Program-made: the position numbers and the translations under genes
Source: an uncultured Lachnospiraceae bacterium
Lineage (GTDB): Bacteria; Bacillota; Clostridia; Lachnospirales; Lachnospiraceae
Assembly (NCBI GenBank): GCA_910584695.1
Contig: CAJUBR010000074.1
Location: 1 to 13,239, forward strand
DNA length: 13,239 nt
Direction: 5' to 3'
In this document: one piece after another, positions 1 through 7,880 of the stretch
Layout: every line of letters begins with the position of its first letter
How positions within the stretch are numbered: the first letter of the stretch is position 1
Notes under the pieces: model-generated
Seen by the model: the letters and a program-made list of their open reading frames with translations, nothing else
Databases searched by the model: none
Told to the model about the DNA's origin: nothing

Positions 1-2
1 AG

Positions 3-3000
3 ATAGATGAAGAGCTGAGTAATGCGTTAAGCCGGATTAATACGTATGCGTATTTTGTAGGAGAGGGTCTGACTGAACCGGAAGTCACTGCCGAGATGCT
101 TAAAAAAATGGAGGAAAACTCTCAGTTTGACGCTTTAATGTTTACGGACCTTGAAGGGAATGATTATGCTTCGGACGAGCGGACTGCTGATGTGACAAAT
201 CGGGATTTTTATCAGAATGGCATACACGGGGAAAACGGTATTTCCATTATATTTGATTCTTATTTTTTTGATGAGACAATGGCCAATTTTTATGCACCGG
301 TTCGCTATAAAGGTGAAATAATAGGAGTTCTCAGAGGGGCGTTTCTGGCAGAGGAATATCTGAAGAATATGCTTGCGACCACTTATTTTGGGGAACAGGC
401 AGGGGTGTATCTTTGTACGCCGGATGGCAGGGTGATTGCCAGTTCTGATGATACAGGATATACAGAAAACCTGATTGGCATGCTGGAGGAATCCAGTGTC
501 ATTGATAAACAAACAGCAGTGGACGCGAGAGGTATTTTTGAACATGGTGGTGAGGGTGCTTTTGTTTGTGATTCCGAGAGTAAAACAGATAATATCTGTG
601 TGACGTATCTTCCGGAGAATGAATATGTCCTTGTCCAAACATTCCCAAAGAATGTGACACAGAGTATGATAAGGGATGAAAACCTTATAGGAATTCAGCT
701 GGAAACCATGCTGATCATACTGTTTGTCATTTATATTATTACACTTCTGGTTCGGGCAGGCAGGAATAAGAAACTGTTAGAGCAGGAAAACCGTGAAATG
801 GGGTATATTATCAGTGGTGTGAATACCTTGTTTTCCCGTTTTTCCATGATTGATTTTGAGGAAGATACCTATCAATATCTTGCCGGAACAAAACCGGAGG
901 ATAGTGCACTGGGAGTCAGCGGACGGTATGAAGATTTATTGCAGCATTTATGTGCGAATACGGAAACAGAGAGGGAACGTCAGGATTTTGCAAAATTTAT
1001 GGATAAAGATTCCGTTATCGAGGCAATGGCGAAACATAATGATCTACGTTATGAATATCATGTAATGCGAAATGGTCATGCGGAGTGGGAACATGTGAAT
1101 TTGATCTGTCTGGAACGAAAGGGAGGAAAAGCACAAAAGATTTTGTTTATTCGCCAGAATATTACTGAAATAAAAGAAAAAGAACTGCGTATTCAGGCAG
1201 AAATGTCTCTTGCAAACCGTAAGGAAAGACAGTATCAGATTGCAATTACTTCCAATGCTTTTTGTACGTTTGAGTTTAATTTGACGAAAGACATGATTGA
1301 ACAGGACATTATATGTGTAATAGAAGGACAGCGGATATCCTTACTTGCAAAATCAGGACTGGAAGCTCCGTGTAAGGCTTCTGAATGTTTTGATAAGTGG
1401 AAACAGTATGTTTTGCCCGAATCCATGGATGATTACTGTGCCATGGTTAATACAGAATACCTAAAAGAACGTTTTGAACAGGGTGACAGGGAAGTTGCTG
1501 TTGACTATTGGGAGCAGGTTTCTGACAAAGAACAAATGTGTGTAAGACAGTCCTTTGTTATGACAAAGGATGATGATACGGATGACATTATGGTTATGGT
1601 TGTATCAAAAGAGATTACGGAGCAGGTTAGGAAGCAGAGGGAACAGACGCAGGCACTGCAGGATGCATTGTTGCAGGCACAGCATGCCAATAAGGCAAAA
1701 ACCACATTCTTATCCAATATGTCTCACGATATCCGTACCCCGATGAATGCAATTATTGGATTTGCAACGATTGCAGCCAGCCATATTGACAATAAGTCTC
1801 AGGTTCAGGATTGCCTGCAGAAAGTCCTTTCTTCCAGCAATCATTTATTAAGTCTGATCAATGATATTCTTGATATGAGCAGAATTGAAAGCGGAAAGGT
1901 GCAGATTAAAGAACAGGAGTGCAATATTTCGGAATTAATGCATAATCTGGTTAATATTATTCAGCCACAGGTAAAGGCAAAGCAGTTGGAATTGTTTATT
2001 GATACCTTTGAGGTTGCCAATGAAGATGTGATAGCCGATGCCTTAAAGCTGAATCAGGTGTTTATCAACCTGTTAAGCAATGCAGTAAAGTATACGCCTG
2101 CCGGAGGAACTATTACCTTCCGGATTATGCAGAAAACAACATTCCGTCATGGATATGGTGATTATATTTTTATCATTAAGGATAACGGGATTGGTATGTC
2201 ATCGGATTTTGTGGAACATATTTTTGAACCCTTCGAGAGAGAGACAACCGTGACTCAGAACGGCATTCAGGGAACAGGGCTTGGTATGGCAATTACTAGA
2301 AATATTGTAGAGATGATGAACGGTACGATTCGTGTTGAAAGCAAGGTTGGACAGGGAAGTACATTTACAGTAGAGCTTGGGTTAAAATTGCAGGATATTG
2401 AGAAAAATGCGGAACAGATCAGAGAACTGGAAGGACTGCGTGCATTGGTTGTGGACGATGATTTGAATACCTGTGACAGTGTAAGTAAGATGCTGAAACA
2501 AATTGGTCTGCGTTCCGAATGGACGACTTCCGGAAGGGAAGCCGTATACCGTGCAAAAAGTGCTCATGAGGAAGGAGATTCTTATCATACCTATATTATT
2601 GACTGGCAGATGCCGGGGCTCAGCGGGGTGGAAACGGCAAAAAAAATCCGGGACGTGGTCGGGAATGAAGCACCGATTATTATCCTGACTGCGTACGACT
2701 GGTCCGATATTGAGGAAGAGGCACAAGCGGCGGGAGTTACTGCTTTTTGTGCAAAACCTCTCTTTATGTCGGATTTGAAATCGGTACTGCTTGCTGCCAA
2801 TAACCTGATTGATAAGAAAGAGGAGATTCCGGAATGGACTTTAGCTGATTTTGGCGGAAAGCGTATTCTGTTGGTAGAAGATATTGAGTTAAACCGGGAG
2901 ATTGCAGAAGTTATATTAACAGAATCAGGCTTTCTTGTTGAGACTGCACCGGATGGAACCGATGCGGTGGCAATGATGGAACGGGCAGAAGAAAATTATT

Positions 3001-3242
3001 ATGATGCTATTTTAATGGATGTACAAATGCCGATCATGAACGGTTATGAGGCGACCAGGACAATTCGGAATATGCCAAGAAAAGATGTTAAGAATTTACC
3101 GATTATTGCTATGACTGCGAATGCATTGGAAGAAGATAAGGAAGCGGCATTAAAAAACGGAATGAATGCACATATTGCAAAACCGCTTGACATGAATGTT
3201 TTTATATCTGTGCTGAAAGAATTCCTGTATTCCCGCGGATAA
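3..3242 (+). CDS. Hybrid sensor histidine kinase with two receiver domains (5' end outside window)
   Basis: The reading frame is open from the left edge of the window, so the gene is 5'-truncated; the ATG at 96 is internal and is used here only for numbering. In order: an extracytoplasmic Cache-like sensor (about residues 1-200, with a YAPVRYKGEIIGVLRG stretch), a membrane helix (about 204-222), two PAS-like segments (about 235-365 and 380-520), a short coiled coil, then HisKA with the phospho-acceptor His544 in SHDIRTP. The HATPase domain follows, with an N-box (NLLSNAVKYT, Asn662), DNGIGM (696) and GTGLGM (726). Receiver 1 has Asp836 and Lys887; receiver 2 has Asp975 and Lys1029. All key residues look intact. 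No Hpt or DNA-binding output domain is present, so phosphate probably passes to a separate Hpt protein, or the receivers act as sinks. The signal sensed is unknown. No cognate partner lies in the window; the next gene is 265 bp away with its own likely promoter. Confidence 0.93.
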   Translation: MDEELSNALSRINTYAYFVGEGLTEPEVTAEMLKKMEENSQFDALMFTDLEGNDYASDERTADVTNRDFYQNGIHGENGISIIFDSYFFDETMANFYAPVRYKGEIIGVLRGAFLAEEYLKNMLATTYFGEQAGVYLCTPDGRVIASSDDTGYTENLIGMLEESSVIDKQTAVDARGIFEHGGEGAFVCDSESKTDNICVTYLPENEYVLVQTFPKNVTQSMIRDENLIGIQLETMLIILFVIYIITLLVRAGRNKKLLEQENREMGYIISGVNTLFSRFSMIDFEEDTYQYLAGTKPEDSALGVSGRYEDLLQHLCANTETERERQDFAKFMDKDSVIEAMAKHNDLRYEYHVMRNGHAEWEHVNLICLERKGGKAQKILFIRQNITEIKEKELRIQAEMSLANRKERQYQIAITSNAFCTFEFNLTKDMIEQDIICVIEGQRISLLAKSGLEAPCKASECFDKWKQYVLPESMDDYCAMVNTEYLKERFEQGDREVAVDYWEQVSDKEQMCVRQSFVMTKDDDTDDIMVMVVSKEITEQVRKQREQTQALQDALLQAQHANKAKTTFLSNMSHDIRTPMNAIIGFATIAASHIDNKSQVQDCLQKVLSSSNHLLSLINDILDMSRIESGKVQIKEQECNISELMHNLVNIIQPQVKAKQLELFIDTFEVANEDVIADALKLNQVFINLLSNAVKYTPAGGTITFRIMQKTTFRHGYGDYIFIIKDNGIGMSSDFVEHIFEPFERETTVTQNGIQGTGLGMAITRNIVEMMNGTIRVESKVGQGSTFTVELGLKLQDIEKNAEQIRELEGLRALVVDDDLNTCDSVSKMLKQIGLRSEWTTSGREAVYRAKSAHEEGDSYHTYIIDWQMPGLSGVETAKKIRDVVGNEAPIIILTAYDWSDIEEEAQAAGVTAFCAKPLFMSDLKSVLLAANNLIDKKEEIPEWTLADFGGKRILLVEDIELNREIAEVILTESGFLVETAPDGTDAVAMMERAEENYYDAILMDVQMPIMNGYEATRTIRNMPRKDVKNLPIIAMTANALEEDKEAALKNGMNAHIAKPLDMNVFISVLKEFLYSRG

Positions 3243-3382
3243 CGAGCCTGTAAAGGTGGTATGCTTAGGGATACAAAGACACGGAAATTAACAAGCAGGG
3301 TATTTAGACAGAACATATTTTAACTTTTGCTTTTTTGAATAAAAATAACTAAAAAAAAGTCAAAATCTTATGAAGAGTGACA

Positions 3383-3435
3383 GTATATTTCTTTGATATC
3401 AAGTGCTATTATAAGTAGCGGATATAACCGCTTTT
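3383..3435 (+). promoter_or_regulatory. Possible promoter and palindromic site upstream of the permease
   Basis: An extended -10-like element (TGC then TATTAT, 3404-3412) lies about 95 bp before the permease ATG. No good -35 sits 17 bp upstream (TATATT at 3384-3389). A perfect 10-bp palindrome, TTGATATCAA (3393-3402), lies between the two and could be an operator. A small stem, AGCGG/CCGCT (3417-3432), followed by four T begins near the expected transcript start. This is pattern matching only. The rest of the 265-bp gap is AT-rich, with no clear terminator for the upstream kinase. Confidence 0.3.
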
Positions 3436-3507
3436 AGTCAAATGACAGTGGTCTGGCTCATTGTTTGCGGGAATAAATAAGTGATAGAAGCGTAGGAGGA
3501 CAGAGAA

Positions 3508-4863
3508 ATGTTTGCACAAATTTTAGCAGTATTGATCTTTTTAGCAATGTTCGGACTGATTATAATGGATAAGATTGAACGACAGATCGTTACATTAGTC
3601 TGTGGATTGCTGACGCTTGTACTGGTATTCGGAATTGGAATGCATAGTGTAAGTGCCATTGTAGAAACATTGAATGTAACCAATATTTTTACGTTGGATT
3701 TCTGGTATGCGGCCGGGGAAACAGCAGAATCGTCGGCAGGTATTAACTGGGCGACCATCATATTTATTGCCGGTATGATGATTATGGTAGAAGGTATGGC
3801 AAAGGCAGGATTTTTTCAGTGGCTGTGCATGAGACTGGCAAAGGTTGTAAATTATAAACCTATACCGCTTTTTATCGTATTTATGATAATGGCTGCGATA
3901 TTATCCATGTTTATTGACAGTATCACGGTTATCCTGTTTTTAGCGGCTGTTACCGTAGAATTGGCAAAGCTGTTAAAAATTAATCCGGTTCCGATGATTT
4001 TATCGGAGATTTTTTGTGCGAATCTCGGTGGCTCTGCTACCATGTGTGGCGACCCGCCAAACATTATTATTGGAACTTCCCTTGGATACGCATTCAGCGA
4101 TTTTTTAACAAATACGGGATTGATTGCAGGCATTTCCCTGATTGTTGTGATTTTATATTTTTTCTTTGCTTATCGGAAAGAATTGGTACAGAAAGAGGAA
4201 AATAAATTAGATCCATCTACTATTCCTGACCCCAAGGAGGCCATCTCGAATAAAAAAGATTTTGTAATAAGCTGTATCATTTTTGCCTGTGCTGTAGTCA
4301 TGCTGATTACGCATGCACAGACACATTTGACCGTAGCATTTATTGGTATGGTGATTGCAGTGATTACATTGGCTGCTGCAGGAAAAGATGCATTTAGCCT
4401 GTTAAAAAAGATAGATTATAAGACACTGTTGTTTTTTATCGGTTTATTTATGGTAGTGGGAGGTCTGGAACAGACCGGAATTTTGGAATTAATTGCCGGT
4501 TTGATTGAAAAAGTCAGCGGAGGTAATCCGATGACGATGATTGCAATTATCATCTGGATTTCAGCTTTTGCAAGTGCTTTTGTGGATAATATTCCATTTG
4601 CTGCAACGATGATACCGATTATTAAGAGTTTAGCAGCGACAACCGGGGTGGATTTATCGGTACTTGCATGGACACTTTCCATGGGAACGGATATTGGTGG
4701 AAGTGCAACGCCAATCGGGGCTTCTGCCAATGTAGTCGGAACCTCTGTTGCCGCAAAGAATGGATATCCGATTGGCTGGGGGGAATATTGTAAGACTGCG
4801 GCACCTGCGACTATTATAGTGGTGACGATATCCATGCTTTTTATTTTTGTCAGATATTGTTAA
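3508..4863 (+). CDS. ArsB/NhaD/SLC13-type ion transporter permease
   Basis: A 451-residue polytopic membrane protein with about 11-12 hydrophobic segments and almost no soluble domain. It shows the duplicated fold signature of the ion transporter superfamily. The first half has GDPPNIIIG (181-189), preceded by NLGGSATMC. The second half has DNIPFAATMIP (from Asp360), then GTDIGGSATPIGASANVVG (from 393). These motifs are typical of the COG1055 ArsB/NhaD/P-protein group, whose members move arsenite, Na+/H+ or organic anions. No arsR, arsC or arsA lies nearby, so an arsenite role is not supported, and the substrate cannot be assigned from sequence. The ATG at 3508 follows AGGAGG at 3494-3499 with 8-nt spacing, and the protein begins directly with a membrane helix. 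It appears monocistronic, ending 17 bp before a strong terminator. Confidence 0.88.
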   Translation: MFAQILAVLIFLAMFGLIIMDKIERQIVTLVCGLLTLVLVFGIGMHSVSAIVETLNVTNIFTLDFWYAAGETAESSAGINWATIIFIAGMMIMVEGMAKAGFFQWLCMRLAKVVNYKPIPLFIVFMIMAAILSMFIDSITVILFLAAVTVELAKLLKINPVPMILSEIFCANLGGSATMCGDPPNIIIGTSLGYAFSDFLTNTGLIAGISLIVVILYFFFAYRKELVQKEENKLDPSTIPDPKEAISNKKDFVISCIIFACAVVMLITHAQTHLTVAFIGMVIAVITLAAAGKDAFSLLKKIDYKTLLFFIGLFMVVGGLEQTGILELIAGLIEKVSGGNPMTMIAIIIWISAFASAFVDNIPFAATMIPIIKSLAATTGVDLSVLAWTLSMGTDIGGSATPIGASANVVGTSVAAKNGYPIGWGEYCKTAAPATIIVVTISMLFIFVRYC

Positions 4864-4879
4864 ATTGTAAAAGTATAAT

Positions 4880-4909
4880 AAAAAAGAGTTTTTACGAAAA
4901 CTCTTTTTT
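4880..4909 (+). terminator. Intrinsic terminator after the permease
   Basis: A perfect 13-bp stem (4880-4892 with 4897-4909) closes a TACG loop. The 3' arm ends in six T, and the 5' arm begins with six A, so the structure could terminate transcription in either direction. It starts 17 bp after the permease stop codon and separates that gene from the kinase-like gene. Confidence 0.9.
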
Positions 4910-5096
4910 CAGTGGTTTTTTAGCATAAAAAACAGTATAATAAAGATACAGTATAAGAAAGTGTTTCGTACATAAATATTGATAAGAGATCAGAGGGACA
5001 GAACGAAAGAATATGGAATAACGATTACATTCAATTGCAGTTTTTATCAATGATAAAGGTACGGTGAAACAACAATGGTGGAAGGAGGATAACGTT

Positions 5097-5687
5097 ATGG
5101 CAAAACAAATTATTATTTCAATCAGTCGGGAATTTGGCAGCAGGGGACATGCAATTGCAAAGAGAGTTGCGGAGGATTTGGACCTTCCGTTGTATGACAG
5201 GAATATTCTCGAAGCAATTGCAAAAGAGAAGGACATGAAGGTAGAACATCTTGAAAGGTTTGACGAACAACCAAGGAATCCGCTGTTTACCAGAAGTATA
5301 GGAGAACATTCCAATTCTATGGAGGAGATTCTTGCAAATATGCAGTTTGAATATCTTCAAAAGAAGGCAGACAGCGGAGAATCCTTTGTGGTAGTCGGAC
5401 GTTGTGCGGAAACAGCATTAAAGGGCAGAGAAGGCTTGATATCGGTATTTGTTCTAGGGGATAAGGATGAGAAGATTGCTCATATTAAAGAAGAATATCA
5501 ATTATCCGATTTAGAGGCATCTTTTAAAATGGTGCGGCATGATGTAAAAAGAAGAGCGTACCATAACCGGCATTCGGATTTCAAATGGGGGGATTCCAGA
5601 GGATATGATCTTTGTTTAAACAGCAGCAGGCTGGGAATTGAAAAGGCAGTAGCCATTATTGAAAGCTGCGTAAAAGAAAACATATAA
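5097..5687 (+). CDS. Cytidylate kinase-like family protein
   Basis: A 196-residue soluble protein of the cytidylate kinase-like (Cytidylate_kin2) group. It opens with IIISISREFGSRGHAIAKR (residues 4-22), where GSRGHAIA takes the place of a classical GxxGxGKS P-loop, as is usual for this family. FVVVGRCAETALKG (about 97-110) and the C-terminal YHNRHSDFKWGDSRGYDLCLNSS stretch also fit. True CMP kinases (Cmk) have a canonical P-loop, so nucleoside monophosphate kinase activity here is inferred from the family only. The ATG at 5097 is preferred because AAGGAGG (5082-5088) lies 8 nt upstream; the in-frame GTG at 5064 lies ahead of that site. Upstream, TATAAT at 4936-4941 lacks a matching -35, and TTTATC-AAT-GATAAA (5043-5057) can form a small hairpin. 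Terminators on both sides indicate a single-gene unit. Confidence 0.85.
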   Translation: MAKQIIISISREFGSRGHAIAKRVAEDLDLPLYDRNILEAIAKEKDMKVEHLERFDEQPRNPLFTRSIGEHSNSMEEILANMQFEYLQKKADSGESFVVVGRCAETALKGREGLISVFVLGDKDEKIAHIKEEYQLSDLEASFKMVRHDVKRRAYHNRHSDFKWGDSRGYDLCLNSSRLGIEKAVAIIESCVKENI

Positions 5688-5693
5688 AAGAAG

Positions 5694-5747
5694 GCCATTC
5701 CAAATACTTGATGGGTTACTTTCAAATATTTGGAATGGCATTATTAT
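5694..5747 (+). terminator. Intrinsic terminator after the cytidylate kinase-like gene
   Basis: A perfect 13-bp inverted repeat (GCCATTCCAAATA at 5694-5706, partner at 5727-5739) is extended past one mismatch by TTGA/TCAA (5708-5711 with 5722-5725), leaving a 10-nt loop. ATTATTATTTTT follows the 3' arm. The structure begins 6 bp after the stop codon. Confidence 0.9.
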
Positions 5748-5821
5748 TTTTACAAAGGCAGGTTTACAGAAATGAAGGACTTGCTTTTTTTACTATAAAA
5801 AGGAATGAAATACGTGAAAAG

Positions 5822-5917
5822 TTCATCTGAATTTCACACTTTTATCTAATCTTATCCACAAATTTCACATATATTTTAGAAGAAAATTAGTATATATTGG
5901 AAAGGAAGGAAAGAATC
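5822..5917 (+). promoter_or_regulatory. Upstream region of the ABC operon: weak promoter, direct repeat, DnaA-box match
   Basis: The best promoter candidate is TTCATC (5822-5827), a 17-bp spacer and TCTAAT (5845-5850); the -35 is weak. TATATT at 5870-5875 is an alternative -10 without a -35. AATTTCACA occurs twice, at 5830-5838 and 5861-5869, exactly 31 bp apart (about three helical turns), which would suit a dimeric regulator. TTATCCACA (5852-5860) between the copies is a perfect DnaA-box consensus. The ribosome-binding site AAGGAAGGA (5902-5910) precedes the GTG start at 5918. Confidence 0.3.
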
Positions 5918-6241
5918 GTGATTGAAGTAAAAGAGATTGTAAAGCAATATGGCAATCATTTAGCAGTAGATCACCTGTCATTTCAGGTAGAAAAGGGACA
6001 AATATATGGATTTCTAGGACCTAATGGTGCCGGAAAATCTACAACAATGAATATTATTACCGGATATCTGGCTTCTAATGAGGGGACGGTAGTGATTAAT
6101 GGCCATGATATTTTGGAGGAACCGGAGGAAGCAAAAAGATGCATTGGTTACCTTCCGGAACAGCCACCGCTTTATGTGGATATGACAGTATTGGAGTACC
6201 TGTACTTTGCGGCAGAGCTCAAAGGCGTGCAAAAAAGCTAA
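5918..6241 (+). CDS. ABC transporter ATPase, N-terminal half (ends at in-frame TAA)
   Basis: This 107-residue fragment is the start of a Gld/CcmA-type ABC ATPase. It carries Walker A, GPNGAGKST (residues 34-42), and the Q-loop, YLPEQPPLY (Gln82), then runs through VLEYLYFAAELKGVQKS and stops at TAA (6239-6241). The signature motif, Walker B and H-loop lie in the same frame after the stop (see 6251-7021), so this half cannot hydrolyse ATP in the usual way alone. GTG at 5918 is chosen as start because AAGGAAGGA lies 7 nt upstream and the product begins MIEVKEIVKQYG, typical of the family; the in-frame TTG at 5897 lies before that site. It is the first cistron of an operon with 7005-7868, 7881-9416 and 9505-10137. 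Confidence 0.8.
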   Translation: MIEVKEIVKQYGNHLAVDHLSFQVEKGQIYGFLGPNGAGKSTTMNIITGYLASNEGTVVINGHDILEEPEEAKRCIGYLPEQPPLYVDMTVLEYLYFAAELKGVQKS

Positions 6242-6250
6242 CAGGAGAAA

Positions 6251-7021
6251 ATGTTGGATGATATTATAACAATGACATATCTGGAGCCGGTTAAGAACCG
6301 TTTGATCAAGAATTTGTCAAAGGGGTATAAGCAACGTGTAGGTCTTGCACAGGCTTTGATTGGCAATCCGGAGATTTTAATTTTAGATGAGCCCACGGTT
6401 GGTCTTGACCCGAAGCAAATTATTGAGATAAGAAGTCTGATTAAGGAACTTAGCAGGGAACATACCGTTATTTTAAGTTCCCATATTCTTTCTGAGGTGA
6501 GTGCACTTTGTGATACCATTATGATTATTTCTCATGGAAAGCTGGTTGCCTGTGATACACCGGAGAATTTGAGCCGCAGTATGGAGGGGACAACCACTTT
6601 GGAGATTTGTGTTCGGGATCAGAATGAAACAGTAGAGGCTTTATTGAGGAAATATTTTGGTGATCGGGCAGCAATAGATAGTAATGCACAGCAAAAAGAA
6701 ACAGAAGAAATAAATACACAAGAGCCGGAAGGAAACGAAGATCTGGAGAAAACAACAGAAGATACCAAAAAAGTGGTTACAGAACAGGCAGCAGAAAAGG
6801 AAATTTGGAGAGGTACAATAAAAACAGAAGGTGCTGATGATATCCGGGAGGAATTATTCTATCTTCTGGCCGAAGCAAAATGTCCGATTTTAGAGATGAA
6901 ACAGTCTAAACTTTCATTGGAGGATATTTTCCTTGAATTGACACAGGAGGCAGATGTTCAGGAAGAAACCTTTGGAAATAAAGAGGAGAAGGAGGAAGTT
7001 TTAGATGAAAGCAGTTTATAA
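6251..7021 (+). CDS. ABC transporter ATPase, C-terminal half
   Basis: This 256-residue fragment is in the same frame as the upstream half. It carries the ABC signature region NLSKGYKQR (residues 21-29, LSKGY in place of LSGGQ as is common in this group), Walker B with catalytic Glu, ILILDEP (42-48), the D-loop GLDP and the H-loop His78. A C-terminal regulatory part follows, interrupted by an acidic, Gln/Glu/Thr-rich linker (about 144-185). It ends with the typical SLEDIFLELT segment and another acidic tail. If translated separately it would begin at ATG 6251 or the adjacent TTG 6254; AGGAG (6243-6247), just after the upstream stop, is only 3 nt from the ATG and 6 nt from the TTG, so coupled re-initiation is possible. 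Its end overlaps the permease start by 17 nt. Confidence 0.8.
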   Translation: MLDDIITMTYLEPVKNRLIKNLSKGYKQRVGLAQALIGNPEILILDEPTVGLDPKQIIEIRSLIKELSREHTVILSSHILSEVSALCDTIMIISHGKLVACDTPENLSRSMEGTTTLEICVRDQNETVEALLRKYFGDRAAIDSNAQQKETEEINTQEPEGNEDLEKTTEDTKKVVTEQAAEKEIWRGTIKTEGADDIREELFYLLAEAKCPILEMKQSKLSLEDIFLELTQEADVQEETFGNKEEKEEVLDESSL

Positions 7022-7868
7022 ACGGGAATTAGCCAGTTATTTCAAATCCATGATCGGATATGTATTTATGTTTTTTATTTTTCTGATTGTAGGAATTTAT
7101 TTTAATGCATATAATCTTTCTTATGCATATCCTTCGATGAATATAACATTTAATAGTATAACTTTTGTATTTTTGATTATAATACCGGTTCTTACTATGC
7201 GTGTATTGTCAGAGGAACGACGGCAAAGGACAGACCAGATGCTGTTTACGGCACCAGTATCCATTGAGAAAATTGTATGCGGCAAGTTTTTTGCACTGCT
7301 TACGGTTTATCTAATACCTATGCTTGTTATTTGTTTATACCCGCTTATTATGCGCCAGTTCGGAAAGATCTCGTATGCACAGAACTATACGGCGATACTG
7401 GGATTTTTCCTGTTAGGTGCTGCAAATATAGCAATCGGATTGTTTATATCCTCACTGACAGAGAATCAGATTGTGGCAGCAGTACTTACCTTTGTAGTCA
7501 TGTTTATCTGCTATATTATGAGCGGGATCGAGAGTCTGGTATCTTCTTCAAAGGTAACTGCTTTCATAACATTTGCAGTGATGATCCTTCTTTTTTCAAT
7601 ATTTTTATGGTTTATGCTTAAAAATGCCACAACAGCAGTTTTTTCAGGCATTGTGTTAGAGGCGGTGCTGATTATTCTGTATGCTGCGAAATCCTCTATG
7701 TTTGAAGGGATGCTTACAAAGATTTTAGAAGTATTTAATATAGACAGCCATTTTCGGTCCTTTATTAATGGAACGTTTGATTTGACGGCCATTTTATACT
7801 TTGTATCGGTTATGTTTATATTTGTATTTTTAACGGTGCAGTCGTTGAAAAAGAGACGCTGGAGCTAG
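7005..7868 (+). CDS. ABC-2 type permease (GldF-like)
   Basis: A 287-residue membrane protein with about six to eight hydrophobic segments (near residues 19-38, 49-68, 95-116, 128-149, 155-174, 184-205, 208-229 and 261-280). The cytoplasmic SEERRQRTDQMLFTAPVS stretch (about 70-87) between segments two and three is characteristic of GldF-like ABC-2 permeases and probably contacts the ATPase. The protein would form the transmembrane channel of the transporter encoded by this operon; the substrate is unknown. The start is supported by AAGGAGG (6989-6995), 9 nt upstream. The gene overlaps the ATPase end by 17 nt, indicating translational coupling. Its TAG stop overlaps the ribosome-binding site of the next gene. 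It is intact although the ATPase is interrupted. Confidence 0.88.
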   Translation: MKAVYKRELASYFKSMIGYVFMFFIFLIVGIYFNAYNLSYAYPSMNITFNSITFVFLIIIPVLTMRVLSEERRQRTDQMLFTAPVSIEKIVCGKFFALLTVYLIPMLVICLYPLIMRQFGKISYAQNYTAILGFFLLGAANIAIGLFISSLTENQIVAAVLTFVVMFICYIMSGIESLVSSSKVTAFITFAVMILLFSIFLWFMLKNATTAVFSGIVLEAVLIILYAAKSSMFEGMLTKILEVFNIDSHFRSFINGTFDLTAILYFVSVMFIFVFLTVQSLKKRRWS

Positions 7869-7880
7869 GAGGTAAAATAA

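Larger units (their letters stand above)
5918..7021 (+). pseudogene. Full ABC ATPase reading, interrupted by one in-frame stop
   Basis: Read as one gene, the frame runs from the GTG at 5918 to the TAA at 7019-7021 with a single internal TAA at 6239-6241 (codon 108 of 368). Both sides of the stop fit the same ABC ATPase fold in the same frame, and the length between Q-loop and signature motif looks normal, so the simplest cause is one base substitution (for example AAA, GAA or CAA to TAA) rather than an indel. Alternatives are a sequencing error, stop readthrough, or two separately translated halves. The downstream operon genes are intact, which argues against long-standing decay. Confidence 0.6.

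Noticed and set aside
135..638. Long minus-strand ORF inside the sensor kinase gene
   Set aside because: Shadow of the kinase frame: no family-like sequence and no minus-strand ribosome-binding site seen.
4416..4835. Minus-strand ORF inside the permease gene
   Set aside because: Antisense shadow of a conserved permease; its hydrophobicity mirrors the coding strand.
3508..4863. Arsenical resistance pump
   Set aside because: Motifs are shared across the ArsB/NhaD/SLC13 group and no other ars genes are nearby.
6231..6236. A6 run as a slippage site that rescues the ABC ATPase
   Set aside because: Both halves are in the same frame, so a single slip would destroy rather than restore the protein.
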